DNA of 43,074 nt, from the NCBI GenBank assembly GCA_002440265.1, contig DJSG01000017.1, positions 1 through 43,074 on the forward strand, in the 5' to 3' direction. The DNA comes from Bacteroidales bacterium UBA6340. Its GTDB lineage: Bacteria > Bacteroidota > Bacteroidia > Bacteroidales > Paludibacteraceae. The notes under the pieces were generated by a model. It ran no database searches. It worked only from the letters and a program-made list of their open reading frames with translations, and was not told the origin of the DNA. Positions 14,620 through 24,275 of this stretch are shown here, piece by piece; the first letter of the stretch is position 1; each line of letters opens with the position of its first letter. Both the position numbers and the translations under genes were made by a program.

Positions 14620-16476
14620 ATGAGACGAGTTCTATATACATTGTTGAGCGTGGTAGTATTGGCTGCTTCTCTCACAGGGTGCGAAGATTGGTTGGATGTC
14701 AATACATCCAAAGACGATCCTGTTACTGTAACTTGTGAAGAAGTACTACCTTCAGTACTCTTCTTCGCATGCCAGGGAGTGTATGACTTTGCCGAGTATG
14801 GCACATACCTCAGCCAGTGTCTCACCACTGGCGGTAAGGCGCAGACCTCATCACTGCCTTACAAGAACGGCTGGGGCGGATTTATGGAGATGAACCGTCA
14901 CCCGCAGTGGCGCCGCCACTACTACGATGTGGGTGTGAACGCACAATATCTGATTGCAGATGCCGAGGAGAAAGGGGCACGCAACTATATCTTGGTTACT
15001 CGTACCCTTCTGCTCAACTCACTGATGTTAACCACTGACCTCTTTGGTGAGATGCCGCGTTCTCAGGCATACCAGTCGAACAACCCTGCCTACGATACGC
15101 AAGAGGAAATCTATGCCTATATGGAGCAGGAGTTCCAAGACCTCATTGCTCTCTACAACGACCCCGAATGGATAGAGTGCCCTACCAATACGGCAATGAA
15201 CGCAAAGCGCGACCGTATGTATGCAGGTGACTTGCTCAAATGGCGTGCATTCACCAAGGCTCTCTACTGCCGTTTCTTGGTACGTCAGATACCTAATTGG
15301 AACAATACCGCTGAGGTGCGCAACAAAATCATCACGCTTGTGGACGAGGTACTCGCAGACCCCGATTGGGCAGAACCACTCTACAAGTTCGATGGCGGTG
15401 TAGCCGAGCAGAACTGCCAATGGGGACCGTCTATGCCTAAGATGAACCTCGGTTGGGCACAGGCACGCGAAAACTTATTGAAGTCTGCTATGCCTTCCAC
15501 ATTCTTCGCTAGCATACTCGGCTTCTATCCGAAAGCCACGAAGACGGCCAACTCTGTTAAGTACAACGGAGAGAAAGTGGAGTCGGGTACTATCTTTGCC
15601 TTGGACCCGCGTGCTACACGCATGATGCATTACCGTAAAGACAATGAAGGAAAAGGAGACCCTGCTATGCGTAGTCTGCGCAACAACATAGGTATGGATG
15701 TCTCTATGAAGGAGACTTATTATCCTGATTTGTATTGCACGACCAACAAGGATTCTGTCATGAATACCTACAAATCCAATCCTTACACACGTGACGACGG
15801 CTATATTGCTTTCATCACAGAAGAGGAGTTGCTCTTTATCAAGGCTGAGGCGCAGTATTGGAGCAACAATAAAGCCGAGGCTTACAACACCACCAAGCAG
15901 GCAGTGGAACGCAGTTTCACACGCTATGGCGTATACGGCAACATGGGCGACCCCGACAAGGTAAATGAGGCAGGCTTGATAGATTTCTTCTTCCGTATAC
16001 GTATGCCCGCGGATAATTTCACGATTGCTACATTGATGCAGCAGAAGTATGTGGCTTTGTATCTGCAACCGGAGCAATGGTGCGATGTCCGCCGCTACAA
16101 CTATAGCAGTTCCACCAACGGCATTCAGTACGACAATGTCTATGTCTATGACATCGCCAACGTGTACAATCAAGGTAAGACGGGAACTGTGAAGGAAGAC
16201 AATTTCAGCGAGACGTTCGAACTCACACGCCCTTATAATATCTACGAGGCACAATGGATGACAGACAAGGACATAGTCGGCGGCAAACTTACTGCCAATG
16301 CGTGGGTAAACCGTATATCGGCTGACCCGGAGACCGAAGAGAAGTACAACAAAGCAGAGTTGGAACGCATCGGAGCATACAAGAATCCCGATTGGCTGCG
16401 CAAACGTATGGTTTGGCAACGTAACACCAACTCGAATGGGGCTATCACAAGCACCGGTACAGGAACGTGGATGTGA
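14620..16476 (+). CDS. SusD/RagB-family substrate-binding lipoprotein
   Basis: This 618-aa outer-membrane lipoprotein forms the lid of the SusC channel. The signal MRRVLYTLLSVVVLAASLTGC has a lipobox ending at Cys21, followed by EDWLDVNTSKDDP, a typical SusD-like start. Inside are the SusD TPR-like features, for example QYLIADAEEKGARNYILVTR, LTTDLFGEMPRSQAY and FITEEELLFIKAEAQY. I chose the ATG at 14620 because it gives a clean lipoprotein signal; the ATG at 14590 adds ten residues (MTIHLIRNNN) and lies only 6 nt after the susC stop. It is co-transcribed with susC and the two lipoproteins that follow. Confidence 0.93.
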   Translation: MRRVLYTLLSVVVLAASLTGCEDWLDVNTSKDDPVTVTCEEVLPSVLFFACQGVYDFAEYGTYLSQCLTTGGKAQTSSLPYKNGWGGFMEMNRHPQWRRHYYDVGVNAQYLIADAEEKGARNYILVTRTLLLNSLMLTTDLFGEMPRSQAYQSNNPAYDTQEEIYAYMEQEFQDLIALYNDPEWIECPTNTAMNAKRDRMYAGDLLKWRAFTKALYCRFLVRQIPNWNNTAEVRNKIITLVDEVLADPDWAEPLYKFDGGVAEQNCQWGPSMPKMNLGWAQARENLLKSAMPSTFFASILGFYPKATKTANSVKYNGEKVESGTIFALDPRATRMMHYRKDNEGKGDPAMRSLRNNIGMDVSMKETYYPDLYCTTNKDSVMNTYKSNPYTRDDGYIAFITEEELLFIKAEAQYWSNNKAEAYNTTKQAVERSFTRYGVYGNMGDPDKVNEAGLIDFFFRIRMPADNFTIATLMQQKYVALYLQPEQWCDVRRYNYSSSTNGIQYDNVYVYDIANVYNQGKTGTVKEDNFSETFELTRPYNIYEAQWMTDKDIVGGKLTANAWVNRISADPETEEKYNKAELERIGAYKNPDWLRKRMVWQRNTNSNGAITSTGTGTWM

Positions 16477-16490
16477 TTGTAAAACAGACT

Positions 16491-17360
16491 ATGGCAATTT
16501 CTATGAATATGAAAGCAAGTAAGCATATAGCAATACTGATGATAGCAACGGGCGTGATGACAGCGTGCGACAAGCACGACTCGTTGGACGACCAAGTATT
16601 TATCGGCAAGATGGCACCGCAGGTATATTGGGAGGTACCCAGTACCACGGTATCTGCCGGCGACGATGTGGCGTTTAGCGCGCAGTATTATACCACAGGT
16701 GATAGACCTGTTTCCTATTGTGAGGTGTGGTACAACACCATCGAGACGGAAGACAAACAAGTGTCCGCTCCGTGGGTAACATGCACCACCTACTCTATAG
16801 TGTCTTCTTCTGTCACCGAACGTATGACGGAGAGTGGCACACAGGTCAAGTATATGCACGATGAGGCAAACTGGAACGCCAAACAACGTGCTTACCAGTT
16901 CAAGGCTACATTCCCGACTTCCTACACCAAGAGCAAGACCGAATGGAAGAACAAAGAGTGGGACTCTACATTGGTAGTGCGCTACTTCGGAGAGAACTTT
17001 ATGCAGCACTTCAAAGATAGTTTGGAGACTATCTTGAAAGCCGATTTGGATAAGTCCTACGTGGACTACAAGACTCTATATATCGCCAAGGGGGGAGATG
17101 AGCGTATCTTCATCAGCCAATATACCGATTCTGCCTTTAACGACAACACCCAAACCTACGACAAGTTCTTCAAGAACCATGAACTGCCGGCTGCTGTTGA
17201 CTCACTCTATCAGGCTTGCACCTTTGGTGATTTGATTGACAGCAAAGGCGAGAAGAGCATCTCTTACAAAAAGCAGTATTCACTCAAGGCTACCCTGCGT
17301 TGTTACGATGACCAAGGCACTTATGGATTTGCATTGTACAAAGAAATAAAACTCAACTAA
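16491..17360 (+). CDS. Surface lipoprotein of unknown family
   Basis: This ~290-aa lipoprotein has a signal ending MIATGVMTAC; the lipobox Cys is followed by DKHDSL. I do not recognise a defined family. A beta-rich N-terminal part (VYWEVPSTTVSAGDDVAF, then PVSYCEVWYN) looks like an Ig or PKD-like domain, followed by a mixed charged region. Its position right after susD matches SusE/F or surface glycan-binding proteins, which capture substrate at the cell surface; this role is inferred from context. The start is uncertain among ATGs at 16491, 16503 and 16509. A GTG at 16467 overlaps the susD end but gives a poor signal peptide. Confidence 0.75.
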   Translation: MAISMNMKASKHIAILMIATGVMTACDKHDSLDDQVFIGKMAPQVYWEVPSTTVSAGDDVAFSAQYYTTGDRPVSYCEVWYNTIETEDKQVSAPWVTCTTYSIVSSSVTERMTESGTQVKYMHDEANWNAKQRAYQFKATFPTSYTKSKTEWKNKEWDSTLVVRYFGENFMQHFKDSLETILKADLDKSYVDYKTLYIAKGGDERIFISQYTDSAFNDNTQTYDKFFKNHELPAAVDSLYQACTFGDLIDSKGEKSISYKKQYSLKATLRCYDDQGTYGFALYKEIKLN

Positions 17361-17375
17361 TACGAAACCGAGAAT

Positions 17376-19037
17376 ATGAAACGTATATCGATAGCAATAA
17401 TGGCAATCCTGCCGCTCTTCTTGGCAGGGTGCAAAGACCACATCATCAAAGAGGAGACACTCCCCGAAGGGGCTATCAACTTTGCCTATGAGGTCATCAA
17501 CGATACGGTTTACAATCTGGACTACTATGCAGGTTGCACGGTGCGTTTCTACCCCACGGTAGCACTTACCACCGATTGCGATTGGCAAATCAGCGACGGT
17601 CGCTCTTTCACAGGAGTGGATACGCTGGTATGCAAGTTCCCTGTGGCAGGCAACTTCACGGTTACTGCTACAGCTAATGGCGGTAAGAAGACCAATCCTA
17701 TTGAGATTGCGGACATACGTCCTATTGTGCGTATCGTACAGACCGACTCTGTTTGCGTTGTGGATAGTTCGTATATCAGTTTCGATGTCGAGTTGCCGAA
17801 CCCCGACAATTTGGAGGCTGTATATCAGTGGACATTCCCCGGTGTGAAAGACGAGGCAGGACAGGAACTCTCTGTCTTCGAGGGACAAGACCCCGGCAAG
17901 ATACGGTTCACCAAGTCAGGGTCTCAACCCATCAAACTGCAGGTTCTGCTTGGTGGACGGGCATTGGACCTCGTAACACGCAATGTGCAGGTGGCTCTCA
18001 AAGACCCCGCTCCCACATTGTATTATGCCGTCAAGGAGGGCAACATCATGGCACGTAAACTGACCTCCGTTACAGGGGCGGAACCCTACAATATGGGGGT
18101 GGCTTCGGGAGAACATCCGTTCAACCTCTTGTTTGCAGAGTCATCTCTGTATATCCTGGATGCCGGCAAGCAGTTCAACTATGTCAACGACGAGAATGGC
18201 GTATTGGGCGATGGGCAAATCACAGTCATGGCAGCGGACGCATCTACTTTTTCCACTGTCATCAGCAACGTGGGTGGTCCTGCTTTCCAAGACCCGTTCT
18301 ATGGGTGCATTGATGGTGGTAAACTCTACTATTCTGACCGCAACACGGGTATCTTCTCCATACCTCTCTCCACGCGTAATCAGGTATGGAGCAAGGATGC
18401 TTACCCGTATTTCGTACAGAACGCGCAACTTGGCTACTACAGCCGTGGACTTTCCTATGGTGCTATCACGGGCTGCTTCGGCAAGGTGGAAGGCACTTGG
18501 TATTGGGCAAAAACATTCAATGGAAACGGTATCTGGCGTTTTGTGGATGCCGACATTCTGCCAGATGCGAACTCTTACGAGAAAGCCACTGCACCTACGG
18601 CAGGTAGCATACTCACTTCTTTCTATACGAAAGCATTTGTGTACGATGCACAACGCAAAATGTTCTACTTCTCGCTCTACGATATGGCGGCAGGCGTGTA
18701 TGGGTTGCCTTACGAGAAGGTGATAGATGCCGACTTTATGAAGTCGTTGGCTTCTGCTTCCGACTTGGCTCCTTATCAGTTGGGCGACATCGCTATCACA
18801 CCGATTGTGGAAAAAGGCAAAGGCGAAGGTTCCGATGGCGAATATATCGGTATATGCCAGATGGCTGTGGATGAGGCTACGGGAGATGTCTATTTCGCAT
18901 ATCGTGCAGCCGATAAGACGCAAAGTGGATTGTATCGCTACGACGCGGCTTCCAAGACGTTGAGCCTTATCGCCGACACACAGGGGACAGACATCTACGG
19001 TGTCGCTATCAACCAGCAGCCTACACAGTTGTTCTAA
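17376..19037 (+). CDS. Surface lipoprotein with PKD-like and beta-propeller-like domains
   Basis: This 553-aa lipoprotein (MKRISIAIMAILPLFLAGC, lipobox LAGC) begins 15 nt after the previous gene. Residues about 25-110 and 115-210 look like two PKD/Ig-like domains (DCDWQISDGRSFTG, VAGNFTVTATANG; then YQWTFPGVKDEAG, SGSQPIKLQVLLGG). Residues about 215-550 contain repeated short strands such as LLFAESSLYILDAG, GCIDGGKLYYSDRNTG, GDVYFAYRAAD and KTLSLIADTQG, consistent with a beta-propeller. By position in the SusCD operon it is probably a surface glycan-binding protein. No catalytic motif is seen. Confidence 0.75.
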   Translation: MKRISIAIMAILPLFLAGCKDHIIKEETLPEGAINFAYEVINDTVYNLDYYAGCTVRFYPTVALTTDCDWQISDGRSFTGVDTLVCKFPVAGNFTVTATANGGKKTNPIEIADIRPIVRIVQTDSVCVVDSSYISFDVELPNPDNLEAVYQWTFPGVKDEAGQELSVFEGQDPGKIRFTKSGSQPIKLQVLLGGRALDLVTRNVQVALKDPAPTLYYAVKEGNIMARKLTSVTGAEPYNMGVASGEHPFNLLFAESSLYILDAGKQFNYVNDENGVLGDGQITVMAADASTFSTVISNVGGPAFQDPFYGCIDGGKLYYSDRNTGIFSIPLSTRNQVWSKDAYPYFVQNAQLGYYSRGLSYGAITGCFGKVEGTWYWAKTFNGNGIWRFVDADILPDANSYEKATAPTAGSILTSFYTKAFVYDAQRKMFYFSLYDMAAGVYGLPYEKVIDADFMKSLASASDLAPYQLGDIAITPIVEKGKGEGSDGEYIGICQMAVDEATGDVYFAYRAADKTQSGLYRYDAASKTLSLIADTQGTDIYGVAINQQPTQLF

Positions 19038-19056
19038 TCAACCAATATAGAATACA

Positions 19057-21603
19057 TTGAAATCGAATAGATTCATATTAATCCTTGTACTGGCGAGTGT
19101 AGTGGTCTCTTCGTGGGCTGCTACGCCTTCGCCCAAGCGCGACTTTCGTGGTGCTTGGCTCAGTACCGTATGGGCTATAGACTGGCCCAACCATCGCGGT
19201 ACCACCGAAGAGGATGTCAAAAGCCAAAAGGTGGAGATGCGCACTATTCTCAACAACTACGAGAAGTGCAATATCAACGCCTGCTTCTTCCAAGTGCGTG
19301 GTATGAGCGATGCTATGTATCGGTCCAAGTACGAGCCATGGTCGCAGTACCTCACGGGCACCCGCGGACAGGAACCTACCTACGACCCCTTGCAGTATCT
19401 CATCGACGAAGCACACGCGCGGGGTATCGAGGTGCATGCGTGGCTCAACCCGTATCGTTATGCCACTTCGGAGGATAACTACGGCACCCTACCCACCGAC
19501 TACTCGGTCACGCACCCCGATTGGCTCATCAATTGTGGCGGCATCACCATTCTCAACCCTGGCGAACCTACTGTGCGCAAGCGTATCGTGGATGTGGTAT
19601 GCGACATCATCGACAACTACGATGTGGACGGCATAGTCTTCGACGACTATTTTTATCAGGATGGCATGAAGGACGAGTACGACGACCGTCTCTATGCCCT
19701 CTACAACCCCGACTCCCTCTCGCGTGCTGACTGGCGTCGTGCACAAGTCAACCTTATGGTGGCAGAGGTCAATGCGGCTATCAAGGCACGCAAGCCTTGG
19801 TGTCGTTTTGGCATTGGTCCTGCCGGTGTAGCGGCTTCCAACAAGGCAGTGGCAGACAAGTATGGCATCACACCTTGTCCCGCAGGCAGCGATTGGCAGT
19901 ACAACCAAATATATGCCGAACCCATTCAGTGGTATGTGGAGCATAGCCTCGACTACATCACACCGCAAGTCTATTGGACCATCGGCTCTGCTAACGACTA
20001 TTCCAAGATTGCCCCATGGTGGTACGTGGTTGCCAACAAGTTCGGACGTCATTGCTATATCAGCCAGTCGCTTACAGCCCTGTCTCCTACCAAGACAATG
20101 CCTGCGGGTATTTCTGAGCGTGAGCGCATCGCTGCCGAGAGCCACAATACCAATTTCTATGCCGGCGAGATAGTCAATCAGATACTCCTTGACCACGCTT
20201 CTGCCAAAGAGAACGCCCCTGGCAGTGTGTTCTGGTCCACCAATAAAATTGCTGTAACGGGTTTTATCAAGAGCGTGGTACGTGATGCCTACACTCGCAA
20301 AGCCATTGTGCCTAACCTTACATGGTTCTTGCCTGCTGAGGTACAAGGCTTGGTCTCAGACCTCTCTCGCGAGGGACAAACCCTCTCTTGGCAATATGCC
20401 ACCGAAGGGCAGCGTTTCGGTATCTATGCCATGCCGCAGAACAAGCGACACGACACCAAAGCCCTCACCACATCGCTCTATTACCAAGGTATGACCTATG
20501 GCAATTCGTTCACGTTGGCAGATTCTATCACCTCCGACTATGCAGTGTGTGTCACGGTCATCGACCGTTATGGCAACGAGTATGCCCCGCGTTTCTTGGG
20601 TGAGGACGTGCAGAATGCAGTAGCCCCGAAACTACTATCGCCCGCCGATGGAGATAGTATTCTCCTCCCCAACTACCTGTCGTGGGAGGCAATACCGGAC
20701 GCTATGGGCTATCAGGTTGAGGTGGCGTATGATGAGGCATTCACTCGCCTCATCGCTACCGTCCCCACAGACACCAATGCTTTCCTTACGCAATCCGTTC
20801 AGGAGATAGACGGACATTCCACCTGCTATTGGCGTGTACGCGCTATGGTGCCCAATAGCCCTTCCGTTTATTCTGAGGTGCGTTCTTTCCGCGGACGGCT
20901 GTTCTCTGTAGTATATCCGCAAGATGGCGAGTCGGGAGTCCCTGTTACGCCCACTATCCGTTGGGACAATGCCATAGAGGGAGCAGAATACCACGTACAG
21001 ATAGCCTCTGCCGCTACTTTTGCTGACAAGGAAATTGTCTTCTCTGCTACCACGTATGACACCCAAGTCTCCATCCCTGAGGATATCCTTACTTACGGAG
21101 CCAACTACTATGTGCGTGTGCGTATTCTCACGGGATATATTGATGTAACCTCCACCCCGAATCTCTTCACTACTGAGGAGGTCGTTATGGTGCCGCCTGC
21201 TGTGCTTACTCCGGAGGCGAACTCCACAGAGCAAGGCGACTCGGTACTGGTATCGTGGAGCAATACACCCAACAACGGTTTCCGTCTTGAGTGGGCAAAC
21301 TCCTCGTCTTTCCCTAACCGCGGCAAGAAAGTCAAATCGGTGGATATGGGCAACTATCAATGCCGCATCGGCGGTCTCACCCAAGGCACATGGTACCTGC
21401 GTGTGGCTACTATCCGCATCGACAACACATGGACAGACTACAGCGATGTCGTTTCTTTCAACTATGAGCCGGGTACTGGAGTGGACGAGGTGCATATCGA
21501 CCTCTCCTCTTCACCATGCTACGACCTGCAAGGGCGATTGGTAGGAGAACCCCAATCGGGGCATATCTATATCCAAAATGGCAAACTAATATACCAACAA
21601 TAA
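19057..21603 (+). CDS. GHL10 (DUF187, DigH/YddW-type) glycosidase
   Basis: This 848-aa secreted protein starts at TTG (MKSNRFILILVLASVVVSSW signal). No ATG exists before residue ~48, so the TTG is needed to keep the signal peptide. Residues about 28-370 are a GHL10 TIM barrel: FRGAWLSTVWAIDWPN, NINACFFQVRGMSDAMY, EVHAWLNPYR, and DGIVFDDYFYQD with the likely catalytic acids near residue 194-198. E. coli DigH (YddW) of this family cuts peptide-free peptidoglycan strands. Residues about 430-800 hold fibronectin-III-like domains (YQVEVAYDEAF, YWRVRAMVP, YHVQIASAATF). The C-terminus (CYDLQGRLVGEPQSGHIYI) resembles a secretion tail. It lies in the susCD operon, 19 nt after the propeller lipoprotein. 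Confidence 0.87.
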   Translation: MKSNRFILILVLASVVVSSWAATPSPKRDFRGAWLSTVWAIDWPNHRGTTEEDVKSQKVEMRTILNNYEKCNINACFFQVRGMSDAMYRSKYEPWSQYLTGTRGQEPTYDPLQYLIDEAHARGIEVHAWLNPYRYATSEDNYGTLPTDYSVTHPDWLINCGGITILNPGEPTVRKRIVDVVCDIIDNYDVDGIVFDDYFYQDGMKDEYDDRLYALYNPDSLSRADWRRAQVNLMVAEVNAAIKARKPWCRFGIGPAGVAASNKAVADKYGITPCPAGSDWQYNQIYAEPIQWYVEHSLDYITPQVYWTIGSANDYSKIAPWWYVVANKFGRHCYISQSLTALSPTKTMPAGISERERIAAESHNTNFYAGEIVNQILLDHASAKENAPGSVFWSTNKIAVTGFIKSVVRDAYTRKAIVPNLTWFLPAEVQGLVSDLSREGQTLSWQYATEGQRFGIYAMPQNKRHDTKALTTSLYYQGMTYGNSFTLADSITSDYAVCVTVIDRYGNEYAPRFLGEDVQNAVAPKLLSPADGDSILLPNYLSWEAIPDAMGYQVEVAYDEAFTRLIATVPTDTNAFLTQSVQEIDGHSTCYWRVRAMVPNSPSVYSEVRSFRGRLFSVVYPQDGESGVPVTPTIRWDNAIEGAEYHVQIASAATFADKEIVFSATTYDTQVSIPEDILTYGANYYVRVRILTGYIDVTSTPNLFTTEEVVMVPPAVLTPEANSTEQGDSVLVSWSNTPNNGFRLEWANSSSFPNRGKKVKSVDMGNYQCRIGGLTQGTWYLRVATIRIDNTWTDYSDVVSFNYEPGTGVDEVHIDLSSSPCYDLQGRLVGEPQSGHIYIQNGKLIYQQ

Positions 21604-21630
21604 ATTTAACCAATTAAAAACAAACAACTT

Positions 21631-24141
21631 ATGAAAAGACTTTGTACAATGATGGCGGCTGTCTTGGTGGCTGCAATGTCATTCGCCGATGTTCAGTACG
21701 AACTCAACGGCGGCTGGACCAACGACGATGGTTGGCAAAATAAGCAAGACATGTATTCGGGGTTGAATACTCTGTGGAATACATATGCCAAAATTCCGAC
21801 TGACTATGGGTATTACACATGGACTTCGTTAGATTCTTGCAAAGGCGATGTCGCAAAGGGTATTCCTACGGCATGTTATATTGATGTGGCGAAGAATCCG
21901 GAAAAGGCTAACTACCTTATGACGGGTGATTTCTTCGCTAAAGATGCTGTAACAAAAGCAAAGTTTGGTTGGCTTGTGGACTATCTGCAGTATGTATGTA
22001 CGCTTCAAAAAGTAACGGCTGACCTTTTAACGGAAGCTAACTCTGCTTTCCTCCGCTACAACTTGCAAGCATTCTTCCTTAATACCCAACGCACTTCTTG
22101 GCCTGTTTCGGCTAACTACGAGGCGTATGGCAATATCGACTATTTCCAAGCCTATTGGAGACACGGCTTTGCCAACCCCACCAAGGTAGAGGGCGAGTAT
22201 ATCCTCCAAGCACCTTACAAAGAAACCACCGACGAAGCCACGGGGGCTATCGTTAAATGGACTTTTGATGGCTGGTATGCGGACAAGGACTTCAAAGGTA
22301 ATAAAGTCCTGAAAATTGACGCCAATACTACGGGTACCCTCTATGCAAAATGGGTAGAGTACATTCCTACTATTGCAGAGGTTAGTGCTATGACTGACGG
22401 AACTTCTACCAAAATCAAGGCTACTACCACGTTCTTCGATGGCGTAGAAGCGTATCTTCAAGACGCTACCGCCGGTATGCGTGTCATTTTCCCCGCTGAT
22501 ACCAAGTTAGCGGAGAACACCCTGTATGTTGTCAAGGGAACCAAAGGAACCGAGAATGGGGCTCCTGTACTTACTGTTACCGAGATTGAGTCGCAAGAGG
22601 CTGCTTCTGCTATTGTGCCTATCGTGGCAGACCAAGTTCGTTTCTTGCCCGACTATGTAGGTATGCTCATCAAATTGGAGGGTAAACGTGTTGCCGGTTA
22701 TTCTGCAGATGGCGACCCGCTCTTCCGTGACGACTTCGATACGATTCCTACTTTCAAATTGCCTGTTGACCAAAATACGTTCACTATCCGCCGCAAAACG
22801 GATGTCACTGGTGTGGTAGAGCGTATGGCTCCCTATGTGGCTGGCACCGACTCTTTGAGTGGCCTCCGTATCCGCGCCTTTATGAAGAATGTAACCCCTT
22901 CTGCTCCTGCAGGCCGCGACAAACACGAGTACGAGACATTGAACACCAATGGTGGTGAGTACACACTCGTTAACGATTGGATGTTCTCGGTACAAGAGGA
23001 CAACTTCAACTCCAACAAACCTAACGACATCGCCTCGGGTAGCCGTGCTGTAGTTCTCCACAATGGCTTCTTGTACTTCCCGAACCGCGATGCTAACCAA
23101 CCTTCTTATGTTAACTTCAAGAAAGTCAATGTGGCTGATGGCGATATGTTCGATGCTATTCCTGCCGCTGATTATCTGTTCCGCGCACGTGGAATCGCAG
23201 GCCGCGACTTCGTCTTCGGTCCTGCCAACGACCTCAAGAAGGACAACGCAGATCACGTATTGGCTGCCAACCTCATCACAAGTGCCAAAGGCGAGTACCA
23301 AGTTTGGGTAATGGACGACATTGACAATGGCAAGGGCTACCTCCTCATCAACGACACCACACTCAACGATGATTATTCTACGAACGCCACTATCCGTTTT
23401 GATGCGTTTGGCGTCTATGGTGATGTTACCAAGGACGCTACTGTCATGGCTGCCAGTGCTTCCACTTCGGATGTGTACTACTGGCAAATCAAAGATGGTA
23501 AGTGGGATGGTAAGCACGAGTGGATTCCTACAGAGGGTGGCTACAATTTCAGTTATGCTCCTCAAATCTTCCCGATTGAGAACGATATGTTCTATGTGGA
23601 TGGCTTCAACAACTATCCTATCCTCTTCAATACGGACGGTGAGGCACTTGACTTCTTCGATATGGAAGATGAGATTTGCAAGGGATTGGTTACCAACCGC
23701 AACGGCAAGGCGCGTGCTACCGGTCATAACGGTTTGGCTGAGTTCGAGTTGGATGGCGAATACTTCCTTCTCATCGCAGGAAACAATACCGCAGGAAACC
23801 CTGCTTCTACATTCGTTCTCTACAAGTGTAAAGACGGGAACCGTACCTTCAACGAAATGACCCAGATGTGGGAGTTCCCCTACGACGGTATGGGTGGTGT
23901 CAGCAACGATGTGCGTACCGCTGTGCCGTATGTGCAAATCGTGGACGAACACACCGCCAAGTTGTGCGTTTACACCAACAACAACGGCTACGGCGTTTAC
24001 ACCTTCACAGCCAAGGCTGGCACGGGCGTTGAGAACACCAAAGTTGAGACTGTTGGTGCCGACAAGCAGATGATTGACGGACAACTCTATATCATCCGCA
24101 ATGGCGTTCGCTATTCCGTTATGGGTAGCGTAGTGAAATAA
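21631..24141 (+). CDS. Secreted multidomain protein, InlB-type repeat and novel N-module
   Basis: This 836-aa protein with a signal peptide (ending MSFA) has no recognised catalytic site. Residues about 20-175 form a module also seen twice in the 1262-aa protein at 32054, with KFGWLVDYLQYV, LRYNLQAFFLN and TSWPVSANY. An InlB B-repeat-like stretch follows (WTFDGWYADKDFKGN, GTLYAKWVE, to about 245). An OB-fold-like region around 250-400 (IKATTTFFDGVEAYLQDAT) comes next, then a long beta-propeller-like region (about 440-800). The tail DGQLYIIRNGVRYSVMG is a short, probable secretion-sorting end. It is the last gene of the susCD block, 27 nt after the GHL10 gene. Its role is probably adhesive or glycan-binding, but unproven. 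Confidence 0.75.
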   Translation: MKRLCTMMAAVLVAAMSFADVQYELNGGWTNDDGWQNKQDMYSGLNTLWNTYAKIPTDYGYYTWTSLDSCKGDVAKGIPTACYIDVAKNPEKANYLMTGDFFAKDAVTKAKFGWLVDYLQYVCTLQKVTADLLTEANSAFLRYNLQAFFLNTQRTSWPVSANYEAYGNIDYFQAYWRHGFANPTKVEGEYILQAPYKETTDEATGAIVKWTFDGWYADKDFKGNKVLKIDANTTGTLYAKWVEYIPTIAEVSAMTDGTSTKIKATTTFFDGVEAYLQDATAGMRVIFPADTKLAENTLYVVKGTKGTENGAPVLTVTEIESQEAASAIVPIVADQVRFLPDYVGMLIKLEGKRVAGYSADGDPLFRDDFDTIPTFKLPVDQNTFTIRRKTDVTGVVERMAPYVAGTDSLSGLRIRAFMKNVTPSAPAGRDKHEYETLNTNGGEYTLVNDWMFSVQEDNFNSNKPNDIASGSRAVVLHNGFLYFPNRDANQPSYVNFKKVNVADGDMFDAIPAADYLFRARGIAGRDFVFGPANDLKKDNADHVLAANLITSAKGEYQVWVMDDIDNGKGYLLINDTTLNDDYSTNATIRFDAFGVYGDVTKDATVMAASASTSDVYYWQIKDGKWDGKHEWIPTEGGYNFSYAPQIFPIENDMFYVDGFNNYPILFNTDGEALDFFDMEDEICKGLVTNRNGKARATGHNGLAEFELDGEYFLLIAGNNTAGNPASTFVLYKCKDGNRTFNEMTQMWEFPYDGMGGVSNDVRTAVPYVQIVDEHTAKLCVYTNNNGYGVYTFTAKAGTGVENTKVETVGADKQMIDGQLYIIRNGVRYSVMGSVVK

Positions 24142-24154
24142 ACCAATTTTAGTT

Positions 24155-24239
24155 CGTTACGTTATCGAGTCTTTATCGGGTTATTAACGGGTTGTTATCG
24201 GGTTATTAACGGGTTGTTCCCGTGAGCATACCGATACCC
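24155..24239 (+). repeat. 11-bp phased array, copy before NAGPA genes
   Basis: CGNN anchors lie at 24155, 24166, 24177, 24188, 24199, 24210, 24221 and 24232, all 11 bp apart. From 24165 the segment is nearly identical over about 70 bp to 10960-11033. It separates the susCD block from the NAGPA-amidase block. Confidence 0.8.
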
Positions 24240-24275
24240 TCACCATAGATTAACCGATGTACAAAACTTGAAACA

